Part shown: in pieces, positions 1 to 8,940 of the stretch | How the letters are laid out: the number at the start of each line of letters is the position of its first letter | Position numbering within the stretch: position 1 is the first letter of the stretch | NCBI RefSeq assembly: GCF_000970795.1 | Contig: NZ_KQ034028.1 | Coordinates: 1,023,839-1,087,838, forward strand | Direction of reading: 5' to 3' | DNA from: Bombilactobacillus mellifer | GTDB lineage: Bacteria; Bacillota; Bacilli; Lactobacillales; Lactobacillaceae | Length of the DNA stretch: 64,000 nt | Notes under the pieces: model-generated | Told to the model about the DNA's origin: nothing | Seen by the model: only the letters and a program-made list of their open reading frames with translations | The model's database searches: none | Translations under genes and position numbers: made by a program

Positions 1-401
1 ACACTAATTTTTAATTGATTAAAATTGGAAAATCGAAAACTTACCTGCTTAACTAAGGGTACTTGAGTTTTAATTTGCCGTTTTAATTGCCGCTGTTGCA
101 ACAAAGTTAGTAGAACTGAAGAATTACTATTAATTTTCGTGGCGTCAATAATCTGTTGTTCGCCTAAATAATTAACTCCTGAAACCGAAATTTTCGCGAC
201 TCGACCTAAAGGTGAAAACCAGTAACCCCAAAAAATCACTAATAAAGCTAAAAAAATTATAAAATAACTTTTTAAAGATATCTGACTTAATGCCTTTAAC
301 AATGTCCAGCGTGATTTTGACCGCTTCGAATGCGAAGCTTTATAAGTATTGTGTTTTAAATACAACAAATTATCATCTGGAGAGCGTCGTTTTTTACCCA
401 T
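1..401 (-). CDS. divIB: Cell division protein DivIB/FtsQ, N-terminal part (cut by window edge)
   Basis: Only the first 133 codons are present; the gene runs off the left edge. DivIB/FtsQ is a bitopic divisome protein that forms a complex with FtsL and DivIC and bridges to septal peptidoglycan synthesis. A basic cytoplasmic tail of about 44 residues (with KKRRSP near the start) is followed by one membrane segment at about residues 45-62 and then by the start of an extracellular POTRA domain (VAKISVSGV and onward). The ATG lies 4 bases past the murG stop, so it is the next gene in the division and cell-wall operon. The identity rests on topology, the POTRA-like start and its position after murG. 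Confidence 0.88.
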   Translation of the reverse strand, partial: MGKKRRSPDDNLLYLKHNTYKASHSKRSKSRWTLLKALSQISLKSYFIIFLALLVIFWGYWFSPLGRVAKISVSGVNYLGEQQIIDATKINSNSSVLLTLLQQRQLKRQIKTQVPLVKQVSFRFSNFNQLKIS

Positions 402-405
402 AAGA

Positions 406-1506
406 TCACTTCGCTTTTGCAATTAGCTCTAACATAACCTTAATCATACGATCACTGGCATCAACTACGCCAATTTTTTGCGATCTTTGTTGCATTTTTG
501 CTAATAACTGCGGCTGGATCATTAATTGATTAATCTGTTGTAATAATCGAGTCGCAGTTAATTCACTTTCGGGAATCATGACAGCTGCATGTTGTTCCAC
601 CAATGCCTGGGCGTTTTTAGTTTGATGATCATGAGTCACATAAGGACTCGGAATAAAAATAGCAGGAATACCTAAAGCTGTTAATTCAGCAATCGAGGTC
701 GCTCCACTACGACCTACTACCAACGCTACATCAGGTAATATCGCCGGCATATCATCAATATAGGGCAATATTCGGACATTGGCAGGCAGAGTTGATGATA
801 ACTGTTTTTGCACTTTTTCATAATGCACTTTGCCAGTTACGAATAAAACTTGATAAGACAAACGTGCCACTTGTGGAATTAATTGAATGACTGCGCGATT
901 AATAGGAGCTGCTCCCCGGCTACCACCGAAAATTAATACCGTTGCTAAATCGCTTCGCAAGCCTATTTCTTGCAGCCGCTTATTCGGCTTTAAATGAGCT
1001 ACTTCTTGAGCTCTGGGGTTTCCAGTAAAAACTAATTTCTTTTTTTCACTAAATTGCGTTGCTGCCTCTGGAAAAGCATAAGCAATTTTATCCACAAAAT
1101 GACCTAAAAATTTATTAGTTAATCCGGCAATGGAGTTTTGCTCATGAATAATTGTCGGAATTTTTTGCCGATGCGCCGCATAGACCACCGCACTAGAAAC
1201 ATAGCCCCCCGTACCTACAACAATATCAGGTTGAAATTTTTGAATAATTTTGCGGGCCCGGGAAATACTCTGTAAAAACAATTTGACAGTTGTCACATTT
1301 TCCCAAGTTAACTTACGTTTAAAACCTTGAATGTCAATCACTTCAAAGGGAATTTGCGCTTGAGTAATAATTTTTTGTTCCAGGCCTGTTTTGGTACCTA
1401 CATATAAAATGGATTCCAATAAATGACGAGCTTGTAAACGTTTAATCAGTGCTAAAGCGGGATAGATATGTCCTCCCGTTCCACCACCAGAAACAATTAC
1501 TCTCAT
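406..1506 (-). CDS. murG: UDP-N-acetylglucosamine--N-acetylmuramyl-(pentapeptide) pyrophosphoryl-undecaprenol GlcNAc transferase
   Basis: MurG transfers GlcNAc from UDP-GlcNAc to lipid I to make lipid II on the cytoplasmic face of the membrane. The 366-residue length is normal. The N-terminal glycine loop GGGTGGH (residues 7-13) that contacts the lipid-linked substrate is present, as is the C-terminal UDP-GlcNAc site with VVGRSGATSIAEL and the H-D-H-Q-T-K-N-A stretch. It starts 3 bases after the murD stop and ends 4 bases before divIB, so it is co-transcribed with them. Nothing is unusual. Confidence 0.97.
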   Translation of the reverse strand: MRVIVSGGGTGGHIYPALALIKRLQARHLLESILYVGTKTGLEQKIITQAQIPFEVIDIQGFKRKLTWENVTTVKLFLQSISRARKIIQKFQPDIVVGTGGYVSSAVVYAAHRQKIPTIIHEQNSIAGLTNKFLGHFVDKIAYAFPEAATQFSEKKKLVFTGNPRAQEVAHLKPNKRLQEIGLRSDLATVLIFGGSRGAAPINRAVIQLIPQVARLSYQVLFVTGKVHYEKVQKQLSSTLPANVRILPYIDDMPAILPDVALVVGRSGATSIAELTALGIPAIFIPSPYVTHDHQTKNAQALVEQHAAVMIPESELTATRLLQQINQLMIQPQLLAKMQQRSQKIGVVDASDRMIKVMLELIAKAK

Positions 1507-1509
1507 ATC

Positions 1510-2871
1510 CTAATCACCCAAATCTTTAATATCTTGAATAAAACGGTCACCCCGTTGTTCAAAAGTTTGAAACTGATCCCAACTAGCAGCCGCAGGTGAC
1601 AGTAATAATACATCTCCCGGCTGACACAGAGGCCAAGCACTGACAACAGCTTGATCCAAGTTATCCACTATTTTAATGGTTTGAATATGCGCTTTTTGCG
1701 CCGCCGCTGCCATTAAGTGCTTTGTTTGCCCATATAACACAATGGCCTTCACATTTTGCATAGATGCCACTAATTCATCAAATTGAAAGCCCCGATCTAA
1801 ACCACCAGCGATCAAAACTGTCGGTTCTGTAAACGAATTTAAGGCAACTTTAGTGGCTTCGATATTGGTTGCCTTTGAATCGTTATAAATTTTAACCCCT
1901 TGTTTTGTCGTTAAATACTGAATTCGATGTTTGACACCCGTAAATGTCGAGAGAACTGCGCGGATATCGGCGTTACTTTTTTTCATAATTTTGGCCACTG
2001 CAATTGCGGCTAAACAATTTTCAATATTATGGGGGCCAGGTAAAGCTACTTCCGCTACGGAGATGATCGCTTCACCACGATAATATAAGGTGCCGTCTTG
2101 CTGGTAGGCTCCTTGTTTTGTATAGTTAGTCCGTGAGAAAGGAATAATTTGGGCTTGGCTTTGTTGACTCAATTGCCGCCATTCCGCCTGATCAAAATTA
2201 ACCACAAAATAATCAGTTGCTGTTTGGTTTTTGGTAATATTCATTTTGGCTTTAACGTAATTAGCACGGGTTTTATGATAATCTAGATGTGCCTCATATA
2301 TATTAGTCAATACCGCAATTTTAGGTTTCAGCTGTTGAACCCCCAACAATTGAAAGCTAGAGGTCTCCACCACAATGTCATCTTGAGCTGTGGCCTGTTG
2401 CACCACTTCACTTACCGGAATACCAATATTCCCTGCTTTATAAGCATGCCCGTGCTGGCGATGATGGTCTAAAATCAATTGAATTAAAGTAGTCGTGGTC
2501 GTTTTACCATTAGAACCAGTGACACAAATAAAAGGAGCCTCAGATACACGATAAGCTAACTCCGGTTCCGTAATAATTGGCAGTTTTAAATGCAGCGCCT
2601 GTTGAACCATGGGATTATCATACCCAATTCCAGGATTTTTAACCATTAATGCAAAATGTTTTTGAAAAAGAGCCACATCATGATGACCACTGACAATTTC
2701 TATACCCGCATCCACTAATTGTTGTGCGCGTTTATTGTGTGTTAAATCTTGCGCATCATTCAAAGTCACTTGGGCTCCTAAATGCTGCAACAATAATGCT
2801 GCACTATAACCACTTTTACCTAAGCCAAGAACTAACACTTTTTTTTGACGAAAATCGTCAATTTCTTTCAT
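1510..2871 (-). CDS. murD: UDP-N-acetylmuramoylalanine--D-glutamate ligase
   Basis: MurD is the cytoplasmic ATP-dependent ligase that adds D-glutamate to UDP-MurNAc-L-Ala. The 453-residue protein has an N-terminal Rossmann domain (LGLGKSGYSAA), the Mur ligase P-loop GSNGKTTTT at residues 119-127, and the C-terminal domain with GGLDRG and the LLLSPAAASWDQF stretch typical of MurD. It lies 13 bases after the mraY stop and directly before murG in the same operon. Confidence 0.97.
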   Translation of the reverse strand: MKEIDDFRQKKVLVLGLGKSGYSAALLLQHLGAQVTLNDAQDLTHNKRAQQLVDAGIEIVSGHHDVALFQKHFALMVKNPGIGYDNPMVQQALHLKLPIITEPELAYRVSEAPFICVTGSNGKTTTTTLIQLILDHHRQHGHAYKAGNIGIPVSEVVQQATAQDDIVVETSSFQLLGVQQLKPKIAVLTNIYEAHLDYHKTRANYVKAKMNITKNQTATDYFVVNFDQAEWRQLSQQSQAQIIPFSRTNYTKQGAYQQDGTLYYRGEAIISVAEVALPGPHNIENCLAAIAVAKIMKKSNADIRAVLSTFTGVKHRIQYLTTKQGVKIYNDSKATNIEATKVALNSFTEPTVLIAGGLDRGFQFDELVASMQNVKAIVLYGQTKHLMAAAAQKAHIQTIKIVDNLDQAVVSAWPLCQPGDVLLLSPAAASWDQFQTFEQRGDRFIQDIKDLGD

Positions 2872-2884
2872 GAACTTAAACTTC

Positions 2885-3850
2885 CTATCCTATAAAAATT
2901 ACTAGATAACTGATTGCAGCAATTAAACCAACCATCCAGAAAACCAGAACTATTTGCCATTCGGACCAGCCAGATAACTCAAAATGGTGATGAATGGGTG
3001 TCATTTTGAAAATCCGTTTATGCGTCCGCCTAAAAACAGCCACCTGAAGCATCACACTGGCTGTTTCAATAACAAACACAATGCCAATCCAAAGTAGTGA
3101 CCAAGGAACATTTAAAGTAATAGCTAACACGGCTAAACCAGCTCCTAAAGCCAAAGAACCCACATCGCCCATAAAAATTTTGGCCGGCTTGTGATTAAAA
3201 GCCAAAAAAGCTACCAAGGCTCCCACAACCGACAAACAAGCAATTAAAATGTCCCAATTTTGTTGTTGATATGCAATATAACCGTAAGCACTATAAGCAA
3301 TAGCTGCTAACCCGCCAACTAATCCATCTAAACCATCGGTTAAATTTACGGCGTTGGAAAAACCTACAATCCAAATTAAAGCAAAAACCAAAAAAATAAT
3401 TCGCGAATGAATAATCCAATCGCCTAACGCCAAATCATGAGGTAATTGGTAAAAATACGCAATTCCAATGTAGAACAGTGCAAATAAGACTTGTAAACTG
3501 GCTTTTTGACCAGCCTTGAGTCCTAAATTACGATGTTTGCGTAATTTAATAAAATCATCCATAAAACCAATTAACCCAAAAAGAATCATTACTAAATTAA
3601 TTAAAATTAGCGAGATGGTGTAACTCTGGAAATACGAACTTACCCAAATATTGGTTAAAACCAAAGCTAGTAGAAAAATGACCCCGCCCATTGTGGGAGT
3701 CCCCGCTTTATAATCTTGCCATTTCGGACCTTCTGTCCGAATTTGTTGTCCTTCTTGATGAATGCGCATCATTTTTATAAACAAAGGCATTAGTATGATC
3801 ACAATAATTCCACTACTTAAAAATGGAATCAGTAACTTTAACAGTTCCAT
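2885..3850 (-). CDS. mraY: Phospho-N-acetylmuramoyl-pentapeptide-transferase
   Basis: MraY makes lipid I by moving phospho-MurNAc-pentapeptide onto undecaprenyl phosphate. The 321-residue protein is a polytopic membrane protein with about ten hydrophobic segments. Family signatures are visible: the cytoplasmic GTPTMGG loop, the aspartate-rich LIGFMDDFIKLR motif, NAVNLTDGLDGL, and the C-terminal TPIHHHFELSGW histidine motif. It sits 17 bases after the penicillin-binding protein gene. Start ATG with an upstream AGAGAGGAAACC-type ribosome binding site. Confidence 0.97.
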   Translation of the reverse strand: MELLKLLIPFLSSGIIVIILMPLFIKMMRIHQEGQQIRTEGPKWQDYKAGTPTMGGVIFLLALVLTNIWVSSYFQSYTISLILINLVMILFGLIGFMDDFIKLRKHRNLGLKAGQKASLQVLFALFYIGIAYFYQLPHDLALGDWIIHSRIIFLVFALIWIVGFSNAVNLTDGLDGLVGGLAAIAYSAYGYIAYQQQNWDILIACLSVVGALVAFLAFNHKPAKIFMGDVGSLALGAGLAVLAITLNVPWSLLWIGIVFVIETASVMLQVAVFRRTHKRIFKMTPIHHHFELSGWSEWQIVLVFWMVGLIAAISYLVIFIG

Positions 3851-3867
3851 GGTTTCCTCTCTCTTAT

Positions 3868-6027
3868 TTATTTTAGTTGCACAATGATTTGATCGACTTT
3901 ATTTAAAATCGCTCCGGGAGCAACGCTTTGTTGAACAGCATAGCCGTGCCCTTCCATAACAATCTTTTTGCCAGTTATATAAGATAATTTCAATAAATCA
4001 TTTTTGGACCAATCCTTGACATCCGGCATGGTCATCAAACCATTGGTCAATAAAATCACACGTTGATCCGTGAGAATTTTTGATTTGGCAACTGGCAATT
4101 GTTGCACAATCGTATTACCAGTACCGACAACTCCGACTTTTAACTTTCTTTTTTCTAATTGATTGATGGATTGTTGGCGTGATTTACCTGTCATATCAGC
4201 AACCGCAATTGCTTCCGTTTGTGCAGATACATTTTCTATTGTACCTGTTCCTAATAGGCGTTGCATCATTGGATTAAAAACTTCTGATAATATTTTTTCC
4301 GGTGCTTCGGTTAGCGATTGTGGCTGCTCCATTGTAATATAAACTAAATATTTAGGATTGGACGCTGGAGCTAACCCAGCTACAGAATAGATATAATCAT
4401 TGCTCCCGGTTAAATAATTACCATTTTGACCGGGAATTTGGGCGGTACCGGTTTTAACAGCGATATCTTGATTATCTATTTTATAAGCCTGACCGGTCCC
4501 ATAATCTTTTTGTACCACATCACGCATAGCTGCTAAAACCGCTTTAGCTGTTTTGGCAGTAATGGGCTGCCCTGCCACGTGCGGGGGCAGTTTTTTGACT
4601 TGGCCGGTATTCGGATCCACAATTTGAGAAACAATTCGTGGCCGCATCATCTGACCCTTATTCCCTACTGCACTTAGAGCTTGAACCATTTGCAAGGCTG
4701 TAACCGCCACACTTTGACCAAAGGCAGTGACAGCTTGATCAGAAGTGCGTTGAAAATTAATTTTCCCTCTGACTTCTTCAGGTAAGGTAACGCCCGTTTT
4801 TTGTCCAATATGAAAGGTTTTGAGATATTTTAACCAACGATCAGCTCCTATTTGTTGTTCTAAAAATACCATGCCGACATTACTAGAGCGGGGAAAAGCT
4901 TCACTCAAGGGAATATCACCCCAACCGGTATGATTCCAATCATTAATAACTCGGCCGCCGACAGTGACTGATCCGGAATGGTAGTATTGATTCGGATTAT
5001 AACGATGCGAATTAATGGCGGTCGCCAAAGTCAAAACTTTAAAGACTGACCCCGGTTCATAAGTGATTTGAGTCGCCTGATTGAGCCAGGCTTTGTTGAG
5101 GCCGACTTTTGTCACTGGGTTAAAAGATGGCCGCTGAGTGATTGCTAAAATATCTCCAGTTTTGGGATTAGTCACAATCGCTTGAATTTGGCGCGGACGG
5201 TATTTGCGATAAACAGTTTTAATTAAAGTTTCTAAATATTGCTGATAATTCTGATCGAGTGTAGTATAAATATTTTTGCCTTGAATTGGAGTCTTAATAG
5301 CTGGACGAGTTTGTGGTAAGGTATATCCCTCCGGATCGGTATTTCGAATCTCATAGCCATTTTTCCCTTGCAATTCTTTATTAAAATATTGTTCCAAACC
5401 CATGGTTCCTTGTAAATCAGTTTGCTGGTGTTTTGTAACTGGTTGAGCCAAACCAATGGTATTAGAGGCAAAAACTTCATTAGGATAAGAACGGGCGGCT
5501 GTCGAATAAAAATAGATGCCAGGCAGATGATGCTGCTCAATGGCCATTTTCACATTTAAACTTAAATTATGTCCGGCACTGCCGAATTCAACTTGGAAAG
5601 TGTTTTTATTTTTAGGTGTCAAAATCCGATAAATCTCACTTTCACTCAAAGGAATATACTGACTTAAAATATGAGCGGTGCGAGTTTTATCAACCACATA
5701 TAAAGGCTTATGCTGATTGTCTTTATAATTTTTATTGAGAACTGCGTAAATTTGATAAGATTTATCACTATAGGCAATTTTAGAACCATCATGAGCATAT
5801 ATGGTTCCGCGCTGTGCCCACAATATTTTTTGGTGTCGATATTTATCGGTGGTTCGCTGATTAAGATCAACATTTCCCACATGACCACTTACAGCAATGT
5901 AGGCAAATCGGCTAAGCCCTCCCATAAAAAATAAGGCAGCCACGATCAAAAACCAAATTCCCACAATTTTTCGATCATGCCGTGCCTTTTTAATTATGTA
6001 CTGCCGTCTGTTGCCTGTCATTTTCAT
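3868..6027 (-). CDS. pbpB: Septal transpeptidase, penicillin-binding protein 2B type with PASTA domains
   Basis: This class B penicillin-binding protein cross-links septal peptidoglycan in the divisome. The 719-residue protein has a short cytoplasmic tail, one membrane anchor at about residues 24-46, a dimerisation domain, and a transpeptidase domain with all three active-site motifs: S327-VFK, S381-S-N383 and K525-TGT. The C-terminal part (about 610-719) looks like two PASTA modules, as in Gram-positive PBP2B/PBP2x. The start codon overlaps the ftsL stop (ATGA), which indicates translational coupling. Neighbours ftsL and mraY support division rather than elongation. Confidence 0.95.
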   Translation of the reverse strand: MKMTGNRRQYIIKKARHDRKIVGIWFLIVAALFFMGGLSRFAYIAVSGHVGNVDLNQRTTDKYRHQKILWAQRGTIYAHDGSKIAYSDKSYQIYAVLNKNYKDNQHKPLYVVDKTRTAHILSQYIPLSESEIYRILTPKNKNTFQVEFGSAGHNLSLNVKMAIEQHHLPGIYFYSTAARSYPNEVFASNTIGLAQPVTKHQQTDLQGTMGLEQYFNKELQGKNGYEIRNTDPEGYTLPQTRPAIKTPIQGKNIYTTLDQNYQQYLETLIKTVYRKYRPRQIQAIVTNPKTGDILAITQRPSFNPVTKVGLNKAWLNQATQITYEPGSVFKVLTLATAINSHRYNPNQYYHSGSVTVGGRVINDWNHTGWGDIPLSEAFPRSSNVGMVFLEQQIGADRWLKYLKTFHIGQKTGVTLPEEVRGKINFQRTSDQAVTAFGQSVAVTALQMVQALSAVGNKGQMMRPRIVSQIVDPNTGQVKKLPPHVAGQPITAKTAKAVLAAMRDVVQKDYGTGQAYKIDNQDIAVKTGTAQIPGQNGNYLTGSNDYIYSVAGLAPASNPKYLVYITMEQPQSLTEAPEKILSEVFNPMMQRLLGTGTIENVSAQTEAIAVADMTGKSRQQSINQLEKRKLKVGVVGTGNTIVQQLPVAKSKILTDQRVILLTNGLMTMPDVKDWSKNDLLKLSYITGKKIVMEGHGYAVQQSVAPGAILNKVDQIIVQLK

Positions 6028-6401
6028 TTAGAAATGTTCCTTACATTTTCATTTTTTAAGCTTAAATGATGTTGTTCGGCAATTCGCAGTAAACGTGAAG
6101 AATTATTCAGTTCGCTAATTTCTTGACGTAAATTACTATTTTGATTTTGGACCGTTTCCATTTTGGCTGATAAATCTTGGACTTGTCTTTGTTGTTGCGC
6201 ATTATCTGTCCGTAGGCCAATCAAAGCTAAAGTACAAACAAAAGTCAAAACACCAATCATTACAACCAGTATTTTTTCAGTTTTCGAAAAAGGCACAGCT
6301 TGATTTTCAACCGCAATGACTCGTTGTAAGCTATTATCTTGTTGTGGTTGGACTTTTGGTTGTGTTACATTTTCTGTTTTCCTAGCAGCTGTTTGAGCCA
6401 T
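6024..6401 (-). CDS. ftsL: Cell division protein FtsL
   Basis: FtsL is a small bitopic divisome protein that pairs with DivIC and DivIB through a coiled coil. I chose the ATG at 6401 (125 residues, beginning MAQTAARKTE) because a GGGGA ribosome binding site precedes it; the longer open frame upstream would overlap the end of rsmH. The protein has a polar N-terminus, one membrane segment (about residues 43-63) and a Gln/Asn-rich heptad region after it. It lies between rsmH and pbpB and overlaps pbpB by 4 bases. Sequence conservation in this family is low, so position and topology carry the call. Confidence 0.9.
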   Translation of the reverse strand: MAQTAARKTENVTQPKVQPQQDNSLQRVIAVENQAVPFSKTEKILVVMIGVLTFVCTLALIGLRTDNAQQQRQVQDLSAKMETVQNQNSNLRQEISELNNSSRLLRIAEQHHLSLKNENVRNISK

Positions 6402-6420
6402 AAAATAATCCCCAATACTA

Positions 6421-7368
6421 TTAGTGTAGCTTTTGTGCAATACGCAAATGTGCGCTATGTGCACGATGATTGTGTTTTAATTCCGTAGGATCTGCGGTAA
6501 TTGGTTTTTTAGTAATAATTTTTAAGGTTGGTTGTAATTCAGGAGGAATCACTGGCAAATCCCGTGGTACATCTGGTTGAGCATATTTTCGGAAAATTTG
6601 CTTAACAATGCGATCCTCCAACGATTGAAAAGTAATGACACTGATCAAACCGTGTGGACGCAACAATTGAATAGCTTGCTCTAAAGAAGTCTGTAAAGAT
6701 TGTAATTCATCATTAACAGCAATCCTTAAGGCTTGAAATGTTCTTTTGGCGGGATTTTTGCCTGTCCGCCGAGCGGCAGCAGGAATTGCTTCTTTAATTA
6801 AATCAACTAATTGAAAAGTAGTAACAATAGGTTGCTGCTCACGTTGCTGAACAATTAAACGGGCAATGCGCTTAGCATACTTTTCATCTCCATAACGAAA
6901 TAAAATGTCGGCTAATTGCTTATAATCCCATTGATTAACGATTTGATAAGCATCTTTAGTTTGCGTCTGATCCATGCGCATATCTAACCGGGCGTTAAAA
7001 CGGTAACTAAACCCCCGTTGAGGATCATCAAATTGTGGTGATGAAACTCCCAAGTCATAACAAATCCCATCAATTTGCTTGATCTGCCGTTTGGATAGTT
7101 CGGCTTTTAAATTCGTAAAATTTCGAGCAATTAAAGTTAATGAATTATCAGTCTGCTGGTGCACTTGTTGTACCAAGGCCTGTCCACTTGCAATGGCTGC
7201 TTGATCACGATCAAATGCTAATACTTGTAAATGGTGCGCCTGCTGCAACAAATAACGGCAGTGGCCGCCGCGTCCAAAAGTCGCATCCACATAAATTCCC
7301 CCATCGTGTACTTGTAGTGCATCAATGGTCGGCTTTAATAAGACGGTCTCATGTTGCAACATTAACAA
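6421..7368 (-). CDS. rsmH: 16S rRNA (cytosine(1402)-N(4))-methyltransferase
   Basis: RsmH methylates N4 of C1402 in the decoding centre of 16S rRNA with S-adenosylmethionine. The 315-residue protein has the SAM-binding loop DATFGRGGH at residues 28-36 and the family motifs GICYDLGVSSPQFD, RGFSYRF, ARRTGKNPAKRTFQALRI and the SLEDRIVK stretch. It lies 18 bases after mraZ and 19 bases before the chosen ftsL start, the usual place in the dcw cluster. Confidence 0.97.
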   Translation of the reverse strand: MLMLQHETVLLKPTIDALQVHDGGIYVDATFGRGGHCRYLLQQAHHLQVLAFDRDQAAIASGQALVQQVHQQTDNSLTLIARNFTNLKAELSKRQIKQIDGICYDLGVSSPQFDDPQRGFSYRFNARLDMRMDQTQTKDAYQIVNQWDYKQLADILFRYGDEKYAKRIARLIVQQREQQPIVTTFQLVDLIKEAIPAAARRTGKNPAKRTFQALRIAVNDELQSLQTSLEQAIQLLRPHGLISVITFQSLEDRIVKQIFRKYAQPDVPRDLPVIPPELQPTLKIITKKPITADPTELKHNHRAHSAHLRIAQKLH

Positions 7369-7386
7369 ATTCAGGCTCCTTAAAAA

Positions 7387-7827
7387 TTATAAATTAATAT
7401 TTAATAAATCTTGTAAATCCTCCGATAGTTGATCGAAGTTGGTAGAAATTGCTTGATTGAGGTCTTCCCATTTACCGGCATCCCAAATTTCAATCCGCTC
7501 ACCGACTCCAGCAATCACGCATTCTTTAGTCAATTGAGCATAATTGACTAAGACATTACTTAAGTTCACTCGACCCTGCTTGTCAAATTCATATTCTGCC
7601 GCAGCAGAATAAAAAAAGCGCACAAAAGAACGTGCATTGCGTTTGGTTAAAGGCAGTTTTTGCAGTTTTGCTTCTAACAGATTCCATTCTGTCAGTGAAT
7701 ATCCAAATAAGCAGCCATCCATGCCTCGTGTTAAAACCAAACTATTCCCTAATTGTTCACGAAATTTTGTTGGGATAATAATTCGGCCTTTGGCATCCAA
7801 GCTATGATGAAATTCCCCCATAAACAT
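7387..7827 (-). CDS. mraZ: Transcriptional regulator MraZ
   Basis: MraZ is a ring-forming DNA-binding protein that controls its own dcw operon. The 146-residue protein shows the two SpoVT/AbrB-like halves of the family: the first with MGEFHHSLDAKGRIIIPTKFRE, split here as MGEFHHSLDAKGR and IIIPTKFRE, and the second with DKQGRVNLSNVL. The start is preceded by AGGTGG. It is the first gene of the minus-strand cluster, and a set of direct repeats lies just upstream (7851-7890), as expected for autoregulation. Confidence 0.96.
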   Translation of the reverse strand: MFMGEFHHSLDAKGRIIIPTKFREQLGNSLVLTRGMDGCLFGYSLTEWNLLEAKLQKLPLTKRNARSFVRFFYSAAAEYEFDKQGRVNLSNVLVNYAQLTKECVIAGVGERIEIWDAGKWEDLNQAISTNFDQLSEDLQDLLNINL

Positions 7828-7850
7828 GGAACCACCTCAATCTATAATTG

Positions 7851-7890
7851 ATATTACCACATTCAACCACCTATAACCACAAATAACCAC
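7851..7890 (-). promoter_or_regulatory. MraZ operator: four direct repeats with 10-bp period
   Basis: Read on the minus strand, GTGGTTA, GTGGTTA, GTGGTTG and GTGGTAA follow each other at exactly 10-bp steps (the plus-strand ACCAC units end at 7890, 7880, 7870 and 7860). In E. coli MraZ binds short TGG-containing direct repeats with the same 10-bp period upstream of mraZ, so this is very likely the autoregulatory site. I could not place a convincing -35/-10 pair; the array probably overlaps it. Confidence 0.8.
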
Positions 7891-7999
7891 CTTTAGTTAC
7901 TGGTGATTTTGGGATTTTGAGAAAGTTAAAAAATGATTTGCAATTTACCAATAAATAATTTACGATGCAAACAGAATTATTTTTATTCAGGTGATTTTA

Positions 8000-8110
8000 A
8001 TGAAGAAAAAGAAAAGTATCTTTACTCGAATTACGCAAATTTTTGTTTGGTTAATGATTATTGTAACCATTGCAGGCGTAGTGTTCGGGGCTATGATGTC
8101 CTTTATGTAA
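8000..8110 (+). CDS. Small single-pass membrane protein, DUF4044-like
   Basis: A 36-codon gene starting at an ATG with AGGTGA upstream. It encodes a highly basic N-terminus (MKKKK), a short amphipathic stretch, and one membrane segment (about residues 14-33) ending in FM. Short proteins of this form (DUF4044) are commonly found next to mraZ in lactobacilli, divergently oriented as here. The function is unknown. A strong hairpin with a T tract follows directly, which supports it being a real short transcript. Confidence 0.72.
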   Translation: MKKKKSIFTRITQIFVWLMIIVTIAGVVFGAMMSFM

Positions 8111-8111
8111 A

Positions 8112-8146
8112 AAAGCATCTTGTTAATAAACAAGATGCTTTTTTTA
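8112..8146. terminator. Bidirectional terminator
   Basis: The hairpin arms GCATCTTG and CAAGATGC flank a short loop, with an A tract on the left and a T tract on the right. It can end the DUF4044 transcript on the plus strand and the ABC transporter operon on the minus strand (its last stop codon is at 8144). Confidence 0.88.
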
Positions 8147-8935
8147 TTGTGCCATTGTCGTTCCAAACCATTTTTGTTGAATTTTTTGTAATTCACCAGA
8201 TTTTTTTAATTGATCCAAAGCTTCCCTCACCTGGCGCTGCAAAGCTAGGTTATGGCGGTTAATCCCCACGGCAAATTTATCCGGGGGAAAAGGTGAGGTG
8301 ATTACACGGTATTTATTATTGAGATGTCCTTGTTTCAAATAATAACGGGCAAATACCCCATCAATTAAAAAACCTTGAATACGGCCGGATTGTAAATCTA
8401 ACATCCCCTGTTGAATATTATCATATTGCACCGGACGCTGGTCTTTAATAAAATCTTTGAGTACCTTCGGCTCCTGCATCACATCAAAATATCCCGTCGA
8501 AGCGGACTGAACACCTACTGTTTTATTCTGTAATTGTTTTAAACGAGTGATTTTCAATGAACGGGGAACTACCATCACTTGTCGGTTCTGTAAATAAATT
8601 TGCGAAAAAGCAACTTTTTTCTGCCGCTCAGGAGTTTTGGTATACCCATTCCAAATTAAATCAATTGTCCCATTGCGTAATTCCGTTTCTTTCATTGACC
8701 AATCAATCGTCTGAAAAACAATTTTCCGCTTCATCACCTTGCCAGCTGCTTGAGCTAAATCGATGTCAAAACCACTCAAGCGACCACCCGGAGTTTGAAA
8801 ACCCATGGGAACAAAAGAATCATCCAATCCCACAATGAGAGTCTTTTGTCCAGTGCCTAAACGTTGATGAGCCCCACAGCCACTCATTAGTAATAGACTA
8901 CAACAAACTAGTAACAAATAACCTAATTTTTTCAT
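8144..8935 (-). CDS. Amino-acid ABC transporter substrate-binding lipoprotein (probably histidine)
   Basis: A 263-residue family 3 solute-binding protein. A lipoprotein signal is clear: a basic start, a hydrophobic run, then LMSGC with the lipidated Cys20. After it come the polar-amino-acid binding fold motifs, including VGLDDSFVPMGF, SGFDIDLAQAAG, WNGYTKTPERQK and GVQSAS. It is the last gene of a three-gene operon headed by a T-box with a His specifier, so I infer histidine as substrate; the fold alone would only say polar amino acid. Confidence 0.9.
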   Translation of the reverse strand: MKKLGYLLLVCCSLLLMSGCGAHQRLGTGQKTLIVGLDDSFVPMGFQTPGGRLSGFDIDLAQAAGKVMKRKIVFQTIDWSMKETELRNGTIDLIWNGYTKTPERQKKVAFSQIYLQNRQVMVVPRSLKITRLKQLQNKTVGVQSASTGYFDVMQEPKVLKDFIKDQRPVQYDNIQQGMLDLQSGRIQGFLIDGVFARYYLKQGHLNNKYRVITSPFPPDKFAVGINRHNLALQRQVREALDQLKKSGELQKIQQKWFGTTMAQ

Positions 8936-8940
8936 TTCTT

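Noticed and set aside
7933-8262. A 109-residue frame overlapping the DUF4044-like gene
   Set aside because: It lacks a ribosome binding site, runs through a strong terminator, and overlaps the transporter binding-protein gene; the 36-codon frame at 8000 is better supported.
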